This document shows, one piece after another, positions 1 through 11,018 of a stretch of DNA of 64,000 bases. Below the pieces are notes generated by a model. That model had not been told where the DNA came from and did not search any database. It worked only from the letters and a program-made list of their open reading frames with translations. The translations under genes were made by a program, and so were the position numbers. The stretch's first letter is position 1. Each line of letters opens with the position of its first letter. This DNA is from Aulostomus chinensis (Eukaryota > Chordata > Actinopteri > Syngnathiformes > Aulostomidae), in assembly GCA_037954235.1 (NCBI GenBank), contig JBBMOA010000003.1, positions 5,485,953 to 5,549,952 on the forward strand, written 5' to 3'.

Positions 1-987
1 TCTCCCTCCTCCTCTCCCTTCCAAGACCTTCAGAAGTTGTAATTTAAGCAAATATATAAAATGAGGGATTGGTGTGTGAACTTCAGTGCGCTGACCCTTT
101 CAGTGATTATTGATCATTGGAGATTTTTCCAGAGATTTAAGGGACTCATTACTGTATAGTGCATGGCCCCTGGTCTTTTGTGCCCAGTTTGAGGCTTTCA
201 GTGGCTGCGGACACCTCCGCCACGGCCCTAATGGCGCAAACCCATTTGATAAAAAGGAAATCACACCCACTCCGTTCTTCCCTCACTACATATCCGCTGC
301 ATTGACCTGCAATCCAATTAGTCTCCCTGCTGCAGCTGCCATTACTGCCAACGGCACATTCATAAAAGGAGCCGGGGCTCGCTCTTTGATCCCGCCACTC
401 GGTGTGGGGTGTAGGCAGGTTGTTACACAACAATCATCCTATTTGCTGCTCTGACGAGTTCACTGACCTGGTTGAACCGGTGGCACAACCAGAGTGCATG
501 TTGGTTGCTCACACAAGCACTTACAGGTGTGAGCTTGTTGGAATGTGCCCAGTTTCCACTGAACTCTGAGGACGGGTCCAGTATGTACCAAGGAAGAAGC
601 CATTAAATTTGGTGGCAGATGAGGTCGGAAATGACGTGGTATTTTACACTTTGATGCACGCAGCTGGGTGGAGGTGGTCATGCTGTCAGGGGCCAGGGGA
701 TGCACGCCTCTGGGTAGCATTTTGAATGAATGGCATTTTTTTGTATTATGGAGACAAAAAGAGGTGATGCAGTGGGGAAAAAAAGTGTTTGTGAGCTCAA
801 GACACCTGTTTATGACTAACTGAAAGGCAAGAAACACCTTTCGGAAGAGGCATTGCTTTAAAAACTTGGTGATGGATTGCAGTGAAAGTTCTGAGTTTTT
901 GTTTCACAGCATTTCTAGAGGAACATTTTGATATGAATAATAATAAAAATAAAATATAACTTGGATTTTTGAAGCCCTTTTGAAAGA
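1..987. other. intronic, nothing recognised
   Basis: Short open frames occur on both strands around 110-840, but none shows family motifs or paired splice sites. I see no repeat family that I can name. Confidence 0.6.
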
Positions 988-1028
988 CCCCCCCCCCCCC
1001 CCGGCCAATTTACAAAGAGGGGGGGGGG
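988..1028. repeat. poly(C)15 facing poly(G)10, foldback
   Basis: A run of 15 C (988-1002) is followed after 16 bases by a run of 10 G (1019-1028). The two can pair as a G:C hairpin, and each strand also carries a G-run suited to unusual structures. Runs of this kind are often length-variable. Confidence 0.85.
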
Positions 1029-1740
1029 AAACAGATGAGAACAAAAACAAATCAGAATACCCATGACTGACAGGAGTAGAGGGAACTTAAGAAATATTTT
1101 GCCACAGAACAGGAAACTGTTTCACCTTCTGAAACTGTAACATGATGTAACATTTGATCGACATCACGTAGACGCTGTTGTCTTCCTGTCACACACTGCA
1201 AATGAAATCCTCGGGGTGTTCGATCAAAGCGGGCAGAGTGGCCTCACTAAGGGAAGGAACAAGTTAGGGGCCTGACTTTTTAACATAAGCACATGGTGGT
1301 GGTGTGATGTAGCAGTAGCTTCTCTAGCTTTTACTCACCAATAAGCAGAAGTAGCAATGAGAAGATGTCATATCAATGGGAGCCAACACAATTATATCGA
1401 TGCATAAATGACAAATGTATCTTTCCAGCTCTTGCCCGAGGTTTACAGTTTTGCACTGGACACACAGTTGAAACTGAGCTCAATCCTAGATGGCAAAGAA
1501 CATCACGTCCAACTCAACTCCAAGCTACTCATTTGACACACACACAGCAACAGCCGGCTATTAATCGAACTTATTAGTGAACATAAAGCCGTGTCACTGC
1601 CAGATCTATCCAGCAACTGAGTGGAGGCATTGGAGGTTCTGTTCGCCATTCAAATGATCATGATGATCCACGTGTGTTTAGGCTAACATGACCCTATCCC
1701 TGGCTGAAGTGTGTATATCGTCCTCTGTACCCGTTCCTGC
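1029..1740. other. intronic, nothing recognised
   Basis: AT-rich unique sequence with no coding or repeat signature that I can support. Confidence 0.55.
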
Positions 1741-1745
1741 AGCTT

Positions 1746-2052
1746 CAATGACCGCGATGTGGAAACAAAACAGTGACCAGACATTCAGTGTCCAAGCCAT
1801 CTTTTATGTCCTCTGTGCAAATGGCCATCATCTTTCCTGAGATGGACAGGTATGAGCTGCTGTTTGAGAATATTTCCAGGTGTTCCATTATCATAAAAGA
1901 GTGTTGGAAAGCTTCACTGAGAGAAAGTCATTTGTTCCCATCAAGATTCCACAGCCTTTTCAGCAAATCAACCAAGGCCAGTCCATCCTCACACTCTGCA
2001 ACCTCCTCTCCTGGATGTACAAACAGCAGGTCATCGAGAGAGGTGAGCCATG
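1746..2052 (+). pseudogene. unidentified broken coding relic
   Basis: Plus-strand frames read as protein-like text but change frame. A piece ending QAIFYVLCANG is followed in another frame by FPEMDRYELLFENIS. Then comes an uninterrupted run VFHYHKRVLESF...NLLSWMYKQQVIER that ends at a donor-like GAG|GTGAGCC near 2042. I cannot name the family. It could be a decayed exon or retrocopy, or chance. Confidence 0.22.
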
Positions 2053-3870
2053 TGGCGAGGGCATCATTGTGAGTTTGGCAGCACTGCACGGTTGTCGTCA
2101 GTCTACTTTTTGAAATCTCCATCCCTAAAGAGATGGTTTTTGCACTGATTCCAAATATGCTTACCATACCTCCCACATCGTCTGGTACTCACACGAGCTG
2201 GACAGAACTTCAAGATCAATAAGTATCAGGAAAAGAAATACTCGGGTACAGATGCCTGAAACTACTGTACAATACTTGCTTTCCCCACCTTTGCTAACTG
2301 GCTAACCAATAACCATAACAAACTGTTCTAATATCTAAAACTGAAGGCTGTCATCAGTCTCCTAATGGCCTCTCGGCAGTGGGCTTCTCTCTAGTGTTTT
2401 TTATTATGATGATATTATGATTATGGATTGAATCAGTGTTCCTTAAAGTATCTTAAATCACTGCAGTTTAAAGTTAATAATGAAGTATTTGTTTCTAAGC
2501 TCTCAGTGACCACAAAACACGAGGGACACAACTGACAGCAGAGTAACTTGCTGTCAGCTATCAGAATAAATTGCTCTTTAATCTCCTCTACATGTCCAAG
2601 TGGCTGAGAAGGTTGAGACGCTGGCCCGATAAATGCATCTTCTCTTGTCTCTCCATGTGGCTTTAAGGGGAAAAGTCTTCATTTTGATGATAAAACATCA
2701 ATCTGTTCATGCACATTTTACTTGGAGGCGAGGACGTGTAGGCTTGTGGCGATGCAGCACTTTGCCAGACAAGTCTCCACTCCACCAGAGAGACCGAAAT
2801 CAACCATTGTCAATTCTTATGGGATGAGAGTAATGGGGTTTATATAATCAGAGTGTCCCCAGATCCCAGAGCAGATGGGCGCCTTTGTTGCAGATCACCT
2901 TCCTGTTATGCACCATAGTTCTTGATAAATATTTTGCAGGATGGATTAGAGGAAATATTAAATCATGTACAATTGTAATTTCTTGTATATGACTACTCGT
3001 CTTCAATTAATCGTGTCTCTCCACAGTGAATATACTTTATACAGTATCTTTGTGCAAAACAAGAGCATCGTGTTCACAGGGATGTGGAACAAATCATTCA
3101 AAATAAGACTTCATTAAAGGGACAAAAAATAAACAAAAAGAGCCACCAGGGGGCCCTGACCAGATCTAAAAAGAACTACACTATAGCTTCAAAGCCCACA
3201 CGTGCGCCACATCAACCTGTGTCACTCATGACTATTCAATTACATGTCAAAGTATGCTGCTGCTGCAAGAACCCTCAAGTGTCAGCTTTGGACGTGCACG
3301 ACTGGTTGAGGTGATGAAGGAATATATTTCCCAACAGTGTTCTTTGCTGTTTCAAATTATGTCATCATCTACTGTATCCCTAATGCTTGTTTGGTTTTTG
3401 GCCAGGTCATTACCGGAGAATTGGTTCTTGATTCGATTTTATCTGGTTCAATAAAAGGTCCAGAAAAAGGAACTGCTGGGTCAGTGGATACTGGAGTTGA
3501 ACGGAAAAGATCACCGTGCAAGTCCAGTTTGTAACTGGAGTGCCAGTCAGGTTTGAGTGTTTCAAGATTCATTTTCCAACGCTGAGTTATGACTGTAACC
3601 AATAATGAAAGTTAGGTAACCTCTTACACCTACAGCTCGCTGAGCCTTGAGTTCACATAACAGGAAGTAAGTATTAGTTTTGAAGACAGATGTATTTTAT
3701 TTATCGCAACTAGCAACGTCTAACATCCGGTTCCAGAACCGTTAGGCAGCTTTTTGAATTTCGACTCTTTTTTTCGGTTCCGGGTGCCCGCACTAGTTTG
3801 TTTTCGGGGTGTGTATCGCTCCGTTGGGGGTTCTCTGTGCCTTCGCTAGCAAGAATATCAGTCGTCTAAA
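2053..3870. other. intronic, nothing recognised
   Basis: No convincing gene. Sequence around 3400-3800 probably belongs to the transposon that carries the BED finger at 3872, but I could not place its terminal repeats. Confidence 0.5.
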
Positions 3871-3871
3871 C

Positions 3872-4086
3872 ATGGACCGCAAAATACACTCGAAAGTCTG
3901 GCTTCATTTTAATGTGAAAGAGGATGGAGTAGCACAGTGCAACATCTGTGAAAAACAACTTCTGCCAAAGGAGGATCACCACAAACGTGATGAAACGCCT
4001 TCGCCTGCATGGTGTAGTCGCCTCCTCCATTTCTGACAGTCAAACTTCATCATCAGCCAGCAACTCCTCGTTGCAAACAGAATCCG
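3872..4086 (+). pseudogene. hAT transposon exon with BED zinc finger, frameshifted
   Basis: The ATG at 3872 opens a frame with the BED-finger signature KVWLHF...AQCNICEKQL. This matches the N-terminal DNA-binding finger of hAT transposases and ZBED proteins, in which a CxxC pair is followed by a histidine pair. After about 38 codons the frame shifts, and the expected continuation (MKRLRLH, then a serine-rich linker) lies in another frame. A donor-like CCG|GTAGGT follows at 4086/4087. No transposase catalytic core follows, so this is a dead 5' exon fragment. Confidence 0.65.
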
Positions 4087-4416
4087 GTAGGTGAAAATTA
4101 TGGTTGTCTCGTTCTGAACAAACCTGCTTAAGTGATAGACGACCAATTCTTAAAACTGTGTATATCTGTTTATACTTGTTGAACGCCCACAAAGTGCTGC
4201 TAACGTCAGCCAGTCACAACCTGCTGCTGCTACGTGAAGCAAATAATACAAATAGCATAAAAAAACAAAAACGAAGAAACAAAACACAAGGCAGTCAAAA
4301 CTAAACTAAAGGACAACACCCCTCTATACAGTTGTACTGTTTGGGATTCAATCAATTGCGATGTGTTCCAACATGTACTTACTATAACAAGCCCTTAATA
4401 TAGAGCAAAGAAATAG

Positions 4417-5200
4417 TCACATACTCGATGGAACCTCCCTTTCACATTGTTCTTCCTGACAATCAAAGTATTGGTAAGATGCAGACTCTGTCATCAGTCG
4501 AGTCCAATCTGTGAGCCCTGGCGTACCTGCGCTCTTCCACTTCCTCAGTATCAGCCTTGCTGCAGTAATGAGGCCTGCAGTTATTAGCGCATGCTGTCCA
4601 TTACCAACTCTTTGTGGCAAGAGTGTGCTGTCTCCCAGGAGACAAAACAGTGGCGATATCAGCAACCGTTGTCCCAACCAGTCTCCCAGTTTCCTTAATA
4701 CTTCTTTCCAGAAAGGTAATACCACAGGACAAAAGGCATGTAAAAGTGTACCATTTGCTCCCTTACACTTGCACTTTTGTCTTCTACTAAGCCCATTCTA
4801 AAAAGCCTCATCGGACTATGGTAGCATCCATGTCTGATTCTGTTCATATCCCCAGTGGCCCACCCAACCTCAGAAACTACATTATGGCATTTCTCCCTTC
4901 TTACTTCACATCTCTGCCATATGAATCTAATATTCTCATTCTTCACTCCTTGTAATTCCATTATATTTTTGTAAAATATTGAAGCAGTAAGCACTGTATT
5001 TGGCAAGTAAAAAAAAAAACAACATTGTTATATATCAAATTCCTCTCAAATACTCCTGTTAAGTGGAAACACACTTCGCACACTGCTCCTTGGTTGCGGA
5101 TATTTCCAAAATTCACCCCTTCCCTCCAAATGAAATTGATCCACTAGCCTCTGATATGACTTCAAAACTGGATCCTTATTCTGTATTGATCATCAGCCAC
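4417..5200 (-). mobile_element. L1-like non-LTR retrotransposon, 3' end of ORF2, decayed
   Basis: Minus-strand frames give the C-terminal hallmarks of L1-type ORF2: RHGCYHSPMRLFRMGL, then FWKEVLRKLGDWLG, then a segment around RLILRKWKS followed by WTRLMTESASY. The frame changes near 4700, and the reverse-transcriptase and endonuclease parts are absent. It is therefore a 5'-truncated, inactive copy in the same orientation as cadps. Weaker similarity (QRLVDQFH, QKYNGI) extends to about 5200. Confidence 0.7.
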
Positions 5201-5766
5201 ACCCACACCGTTCCTCTGCCAAGGATCCCAACAAAATGAGTGCTTACCTTTCACCGTATGTGGGTTATCCTACGTGGAAGAATACCAAAGGGCACACGCC
5301 GCCAATGAGGTTTTACGTTTTGGGTGATTTTTATTGCAGTTTTCGGGTGTCTGTTCCCCACACAACTGCAGCCCCCATAGCCCCACCCTTCCCGCGCTAC
5401 CCCTGGAAATGCTTTGAAACCTGCTTTTTACAGTCACTGCCCACTACAGTGCTAACAACAGGGAACAGGCAGACATGAAAAAACAGATCATCAATATCAC
5501 TCAATGATTTATTTAGCAAAATATCAGTTTGCACTTTACAGTGAGTGACACAACACAAAACGTGGAAAATTTCAAGAACAATCACTAATTTGATTTTGCC
5601 CTGTTTTGTTTTTTTTTCTCTTTTTTTCGTTGCGTGAAAGCAGAACAGGTGTGGTTTTAACCAATCAAAGCTAACAATGCTGGTAACGTGACCCACGTGT
5701 CCGTCTGTCAGCCAACCAGAAACACCTCGCATGTGGAGATGCTCTCATGGGCACGACTCCGTGTCA
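5201..5766. other. intronic, nothing recognised
   Basis: Mixed-composition sequence with a T-rich tract near 5600. No gene or named repeat is seen. Confidence 0.5.
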
Positions 5767-5944
5767 AGGCGGTTTCACACTGAACGAGCAAGGCGCAGGC
5801 TGTGCGGGGGAAGTCCATTCATTGTGTATGTGGGCGCGCTGTGACGTCACATGAGCACAAACCAAGCCCAGCAACTCGGTAGCGCTGTGCGTGCTTGTGC
5901 CCCACCCCTGCGCCGCACCTGCCACGTTCAGTGTGGAACCGCCT
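5767..5944. mobile_element. 178-bp non-autonomous TIR element (MITE)
   Basis: The ends are inverted repeats. Positions 5766-5786 and 5925-5945 match as reverse complements at 20 of 21 positions. The element body runs AGGCGG...CCGCCT and is flanked on each side by TCA, which would be a 3-bp target duplication as in Harbinger-like elements. It is GC- and CpG-rich compared with its surroundings and encodes nothing. The superfamily is inferred only from target-site length. Confidence 0.75.
5842..5849. promoter_or_regulatory. palindromic CRE motif TGACGTCA
   Basis: This is a perfect consensus binding site for CREB/ATF proteins, inside the TIR element. The match is visible; occupancy is not known. 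The motif is short, so function is only a possibility. Confidence 0.4.
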
Positions 5945-6299
5945 TCAGACGTCATTTTCTTTATTTAATATGGGATTTTGACAGCTCCCTTCTCCTCCTT
6001 TTTTTAACGGAACTCCGTTCCGGCTCACTTTCACCCCTGTAGTTAACCCAATGCTTCACCATCTTAGCCAATTAGAAAGATAAATGATATATTTCTACAT
6101 TTGGAAGGGCCAAGCCCACATTTTCCCGAGCAGTTCATAGCTTCTTAATATTTAACCATCTAATTATATTGTTTGTGTATGCCACTAGGAACAATTACTG
6201 GCATCATCACTGATACTTCGTTAAATTGTGGCGCTATCATCATCTTCATAGTATTAATTGTGCCCCACAGAGTGAGATTATTATCTTCCATTTTTACAA

Positions 6300-6398
6300 A
6301 TTGTTTTTTGTAACTTAAAATATAGATATGTTTGTGGTCGTAACATGACAAAATGTGGAAAAGCTAAAGGGATATGAATACTTTTGCAAGCCAAGTAT
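6300..6398 (+). mobile_element. Tc1/mariner terminal fragment
   Basis: The sequence around tttgtggtcgtaacatgac and gaatacttttgcaagcca resembles the terminal region common to fish Tc1-like elements, which end in a repeat related to GGCTTGCAAAAGTATTC. No transposase remains. The left end of the original element is not visible. Confidence 0.55.
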
Positions 6399-6958
6399 AT
6401 GAAACAGGGTGAAAAGCATAATGCAAACTGAACTTTGACCTTTGACCCCAAAGCAGACTAGAGCAGTGATAGATCAGAATTGGTTGCCCTGGATGTCCAA
6501 CAGTAGCAAGTTAAGGCTACTCTGCCCACTTAACTGAGGTTGTGCTGCCATGTTTCTCTCGTGCATATGTGTTAAGGACATCAAGTTCACTCATGTTTGC
6601 AAGTAAGCAGTCGTCTCCGGTGCGCTTTGGTTGGTCGGGATGTCTTTGCTGTTCACGTTTCTGGGCGATGTCTGGTTAAATGGTTTTACCACGAGTTTGC
6701 GTCTTGCGTGTGGCTTTGCTTTTGTCCAGCTCTTATCTTTATTTATGAAATGTATCTTTTCCAGACATTTTCAGTGCCCGGCAAACAGCAGATCAGCTTT
6801 CTTCAGGTCTTCTAAAAGCATTTCAAACACATTTGTAGCAAGAAGTTGAACTCTGCCAACGTTTTAAGTGTTGGATGGTTTTAAAGACAAGAGGTCACTC
6901 TCGTTTTAAGTTTGTCATCATATAACCTCATTCAAGATGGTCTCTCATAGTTTTAGAG

Positions 6959-6960
<2 letters not shown>
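6399..6960. other. intronic, nothing recognised
   Basis: Short overlapping open frames at about 6600-6850 lack known motifs and are probably chance. Confidence 0.5.

Positions 6961-7004
<44 letters not shown>
6961..7004. repeat. (TC)22 microsatellite
   Basis: Uninterrupted dinucleotide tract of 44 bases. In the cadps transcript it reads as a GA tract. Confidence 0.97.
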
Positions 7005-7009
<5 letters not shown>

Positions 7010-7652
7010 AATCCATGAAACATAAAGGAAAGCTACTGTAGCTCTCTTGGGCTGTGCATTAGCAGACAACAGTAGTGCATGTAAGTATTTTCTTATTCCT
7101 TGAGTTTCATACGGTCTAGATTTGAGGATATACAGTATAACTTCTTAACAACATAATTATGTCGCATAAGTAAAATTCATTTTCTATCCTTTTCTTGATC
7201 CAAGAAACCATTTAAGACATATTTTAAACAGAGATCAGAATGGTGCTGGTTGAATGTTGCTAGGATACAAAGACTGTTGCATTCACAGTCTCTACTACTT
7301 TCAGGTTTTCTGAAGGCTCAGAAAATGTGTTTTCTCTTTTTCTTATGACACCACAGGCTGGGCCAGTCTGAGGTTGTGATGGCTGCCACGTGAATAGACC
7401 TGCTGTGTATCACTCTCATTTACACAGTGAAGCTCAAACATTCAACCGTGGAAGAAGAAGAAAAACACACTGTTCAAGTCAAATTCTTCCAACTTTGTGA
7501 ACCTTCGATGTAAAAGAGCAAAATTAATCATTTGCTTCACAGATGATATTTGAGAGGACCTGATGATTCACGCAATGATGCAAAGACATTTTGCAGTCAT
7601 TTTCATCAAGACAGCAGCTTCCACTGTGAAATTTGCATGATTCTTCATTTAG
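7005..7652. other. intronic, nothing recognised
   Basis: AT-rich sequence with no coding or repeat signature. Confidence 0.55.
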
Positions 7653-8216
7653 CTAGAGATGTTCAGCATCTGGCACATTGTGTGTAGTCCAGGCAGCAAC
7701 ATGTTGCTTTGGAACATTGGGGCGGGGGAGCTCTGTCTGGCTCTTCTTCAAAAGCATCTGACCTGAGCCACAGGCAGTCGGAGAGGACAGCAGGGGACAA
7801 ATCCCATTCCAGCTGCCTCGAAACTGGAACTGTGCCTCGCTGGTTCCCTCCACCAGGGTCAATTCCAGGTTACACACAGGCTGCATACGCCTGATGCATC
7901 GCAGCAAATTCAAGACATAAGCTGGTGTGGAAAAAGGATGTTTCAAAATCTCTTTTAATGCAGGGATTTCTATGCTCACAATGTGGATTAAAGGATTAGT
8001 GTGAACAGTACGCTGTCTCTTTAGAAGCCTGGTGAAATTATCTACATGTGCATGGCACACAAGAAAAATGTTTGTAGAGAAGTTACTTACTGTCATATCA
8101 TCTTTTGACTCAGCAAGCTTTCTTTTGGTTCTATCTGTGCAGTGTTCAAGGAAACTCTGGTGGGGCTGCAGAGTCAAAAATCCTTCCGTCACTTCCACTG
8201 CACAAGAAAGGTCTGT
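7653..8216 (-). other. longest open frame in the window, unidentified
   Basis: The minus strand is open for over 180 codons, starting just after a reasonable acceptor (ctctgtaacag near 8217). It includes a strong donor-like ACA|GTAAGT near 8091, which would define an exon of about 125 bases. The frame has no in-frame ATG near its start and no family motif that I recognise. One open frame of this length is not surprising by chance in 64 kb on six frames, so coding status is doubtful. Confidence 0.2.
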
Positions 8217-9322
8217 TACAGAGTAAACAGCCTTTTGTGAGATTAGTTATTTAACTGTGGCTTGGTAAAGTTGGATTTTAATTGCCTGTTATTAGCTACT
8301 GGGTAGAGCTCCCACAACAAGCCGGCAATATTGGCTCTCTCAGCACTGATAACTGGAAAACAAACAGCTCATTTATTGGAAATGTCTTTGTTCCACGTAA
8401 TGTCTGAACCTTCCTTCCCGGCTGCCTCTTGCTAATCACCAAACCTGTTCAAACAGTTCAGTTCTCTCCCTCCCCTCCCACTCCCCAGTTCTCTCTGCGT
8501 CTCTCTTCTCTGTCCACTTCTCCCTTACATTCTGATTTAGTGAAAGAACTGAACGAGCTCCAGGGATCTTAAAACAGGATTCCTGATCAGATGACCCTGA
8601 TAATGTTCCAAGAATCAACCGATATTGTTTCTCAAGGAGATACCGATGATTGTCACGTCAAGGTGGCCGATACCTGACTGTGACCAGTATTTAATTGCTG
8701 TAAATGTTAAAATCTCCATTCCAAAATTGATAATAATTAATAATAAGAGTGACAACAAGCGAGGTTACAATTTGGTTTGTCACCTCTATTTCAGGCTAGT
8801 GGCAGAAATACCTTTAAAGACCCTGAAATCTTCACAGTTGAGCAGGACTGCAGTAGAGAACTAAACTCTTAACTTCCTTCCCATCCAGCAAAGGATAAGA
8901 CTACTCCTGCATTGTAGTAGTAGCATTTGCAAATTGTCTCTTAACTTATGCGACCTGATTTGAGGGAGTATAGAGTTGATTTTGTAATCCATATAGGCCA
9001 GACAGTGTGGATGTGGGTGGCTCTAACTACATTCGTTCAAGCGGCATGATGCTTTCACTCCCAACGGTTCATTGCTGTTTGAGCGAAGCACGAAGCACAC
9101 TACCAAATGATCTACGTCAGAGGGGATTAATAGGGTTAATGCAGCACTGACTGAAAAATAAGTAGGTACACTACACCGATCCACTGAATGAAGTTCATAT
9201 AAAATATACGCAAGTCCCCACATATTCTGCAGTTTGGCTGATTTTGCAGTAATTACCATGACTGAAGAATCATGACTTTGTGTGTGCGGGTAATGAACGT
9301 ACAGAGAAACACAAACCATCCA
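8217..9322. other. intronic, nothing recognised
   Basis: No gene or named repeat. A pyrimidine-rich stretch lies at 8456-8530. Confidence 0.5.
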
Positions 9323-9536
9323 AACGAGGGGCACTTACGGCTCAGAAGAATGCAAAGTTGTTGGCAGGATCCCGAGAGCAGCACCAGCCATCACTCATAT
9401 GTATCGGGCCCATGCGAATGACAATCGTATAGTGTTTAACTGAAAACTCCTCCAGGATCGCAAATGCAGCGTAACAGTCTCGCCATTGCAAACATGATTT
9501 CCCACTGTACCTTTCCTCTCCTCCTTTCTCCGCCAT
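9323..9536 (-). other. exon-like small open frame
   Basis: A frame of 64 codons starts with ATGGCGGAGAAAGG at 9536, a favourable initiation context. It ends in TGA at 9342, shortly before a donor-like GCC|GTAAGT at about 9337. The peptide starts MAEKGGEERYSGKS and has no recognised domain. It might be the first exon of an unknown transposon or nested transcript, or chance. Confidence 0.2.
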
Positions 9537-9632
9537 ATAGCTCTAGACAGCAGCAGATTTCTCCGGCTACAGCTCATTAATTCAGAGTTGTTAAACCAGA
9601 TTGTCTTTGCCAAGAGTAGAAAAGAGAAAAAC

Positions 9633-9670
9633 TGGTTCCTCTCGGCGCCTCTAGCTGCCGAGAGGAACCA
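9633..9670. repeat. perfect inverted repeat, 14-bp arms, 10-base loop
   Basis: Arms 9633-9646 and 9657-9670 are exact reverse complements, enclosing gcctctagct. The hairpin is GC-rich and stable in either strand. It does not sit at the end of any element that I can identify. Confidence 0.9.
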
Positions 9671-10435
9671 TTATAAGTCTGTGATCACTTGCACCAGAGT
9701 CTGATATTTGCGTGACCTGTGTACAACCTCAACCTGCCTCCGTTTTCTCATTATTTGCAGTATATACAACATCTGATTTCCTTGCATCTGTCTAGCTTTG
9801 TTACAATCATTGCAGGGGGCAAACTGAACCCAAACAGACAAGCAAAGAGAATGTGTTAAACATCAATACAGTCTTGATAGAAACAGTGTAATGTAATAAT
9901 ATAAAATATCATTACAAGCTCAGGAATGGCCAAAGAGCTGCACCTCTATGATTTACACCTCAATTTTTGGCTCTGTTCCTCTTCAGTCTGTGGCTCTAAA
10001 AGGTCATTCTTCATCTCTGTCATGGAAAATAACTCATAATTAGGTGATTTATTGACAGCCTTTCACTCGCATTTGGGTCTAAAAATAGATGTGTACAAAC
10101 AGTAAAATGTATTTTGAAGCATGTCTGGGAATAAAAAAATAGGTGCAGATTGCCATTATAACTGCAGGTGGTAAGTCCTGATCCGGGTGGATCTCCTTAC
10201 AGCAATTATCACTCTGAATAACAGCGGCTGGGTACTCAACATTGAAATGATAGATCATTTTTGAGGAAAATATCGATTAGGCTCAACTGACAGCTTCAAG
10301 TTTGATCACCTGACACTGCCTTTGCGTGAAGTGTATGAAAGACCACACTCTTCTAATGCCAGATCATCACACTGGACCAGCAACCTGTCTGATTGAGACG
10401 TACAAAGAGCAACGTCAGGTTATTTCCATAGGAAC
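9671..10435. other. intronic, nothing recognised
   Basis: AT-rich sequence with no supported feature. Confidence 0.55.
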
Positions 10436-10439
10436 TGTT

Positions 10440-10660
10440 TTATTTCTAGTATTCTTTCACCCACAAAGAGGAGGATGCACACAGGCTATACCCATGCACA
10501 TTCTGTGGGAAAACATAAAGGACTTCAGGCCCTACACCTGCAACACCGCTGGGAAAAGACTCATTGGTGTCCCAAATGAGAAGGCATGAGAGGATCCACA
10601 CTGATGGAAGGCCTATCGCTGTAAAACGTGGGAGTCAACTGCTGCAGCCTTCATCGGCCT
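10440..10660 (+). pseudogene. C2H2 zinc-finger pseudogene, first block
   Basis: Fragments of Krueppel-type fingers are visible on the plus strand in shifting frames. They include PYTCNTAGKRL, then MRRHERIHTDGRPY, which is the H-x-R-x-H-T linker form, then a cysteine-poor remnant. Frame changes and lost cysteines make it non-functional. It has the same orientation and style as the block at 11886-12470, and the two probably come from one former gene split by about 1.2 kb of other sequence. Confidence 0.65.
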
Positions 10661-10939
10661 TAAGTGCCATTGTCACTTTCCATCACTGTCCACCAATTCT
10701 GCTGTTGCGGTCTTGGCTGGTTGGATGGATCACTCTTAGTCTGGAACCAGACCCTGAACCTGACTGCCATGGGTGACCCGACCAGGAGCAAAGCTCAAGA
10801 CAACATCACTCTTTGGGTCACTTAGTTACACAAGCTCATAGTTTGTTGTCCTGGAAAGTAACCAATAAAAGATTCTTTCCTATCCTGCGTCCAATACGAG
10901 TGATGTGGATGATTCTGAAGGAGGTTATTCAAGATGTCT

Positions 10940-11018
10940 GAATGAGAATAAGAATACTTTATTAATCCCACACAGGGGCAGTTTGAATAGAATTAATAAA
11001 GTACTCTTATTCTTGTTC
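10940..11018. repeat. 27-bp imperfect inverted repeat (foldback)
   Basis: Arms 10940-10966 and 10992-11018 pair at 24 of 27 positions around a 25-base centre. The arm sequence resembles the actttattaatccc tail common at the 3' ends of fish retroelements, so this may be two tails in opposite orientation. Confidence 0.8.
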
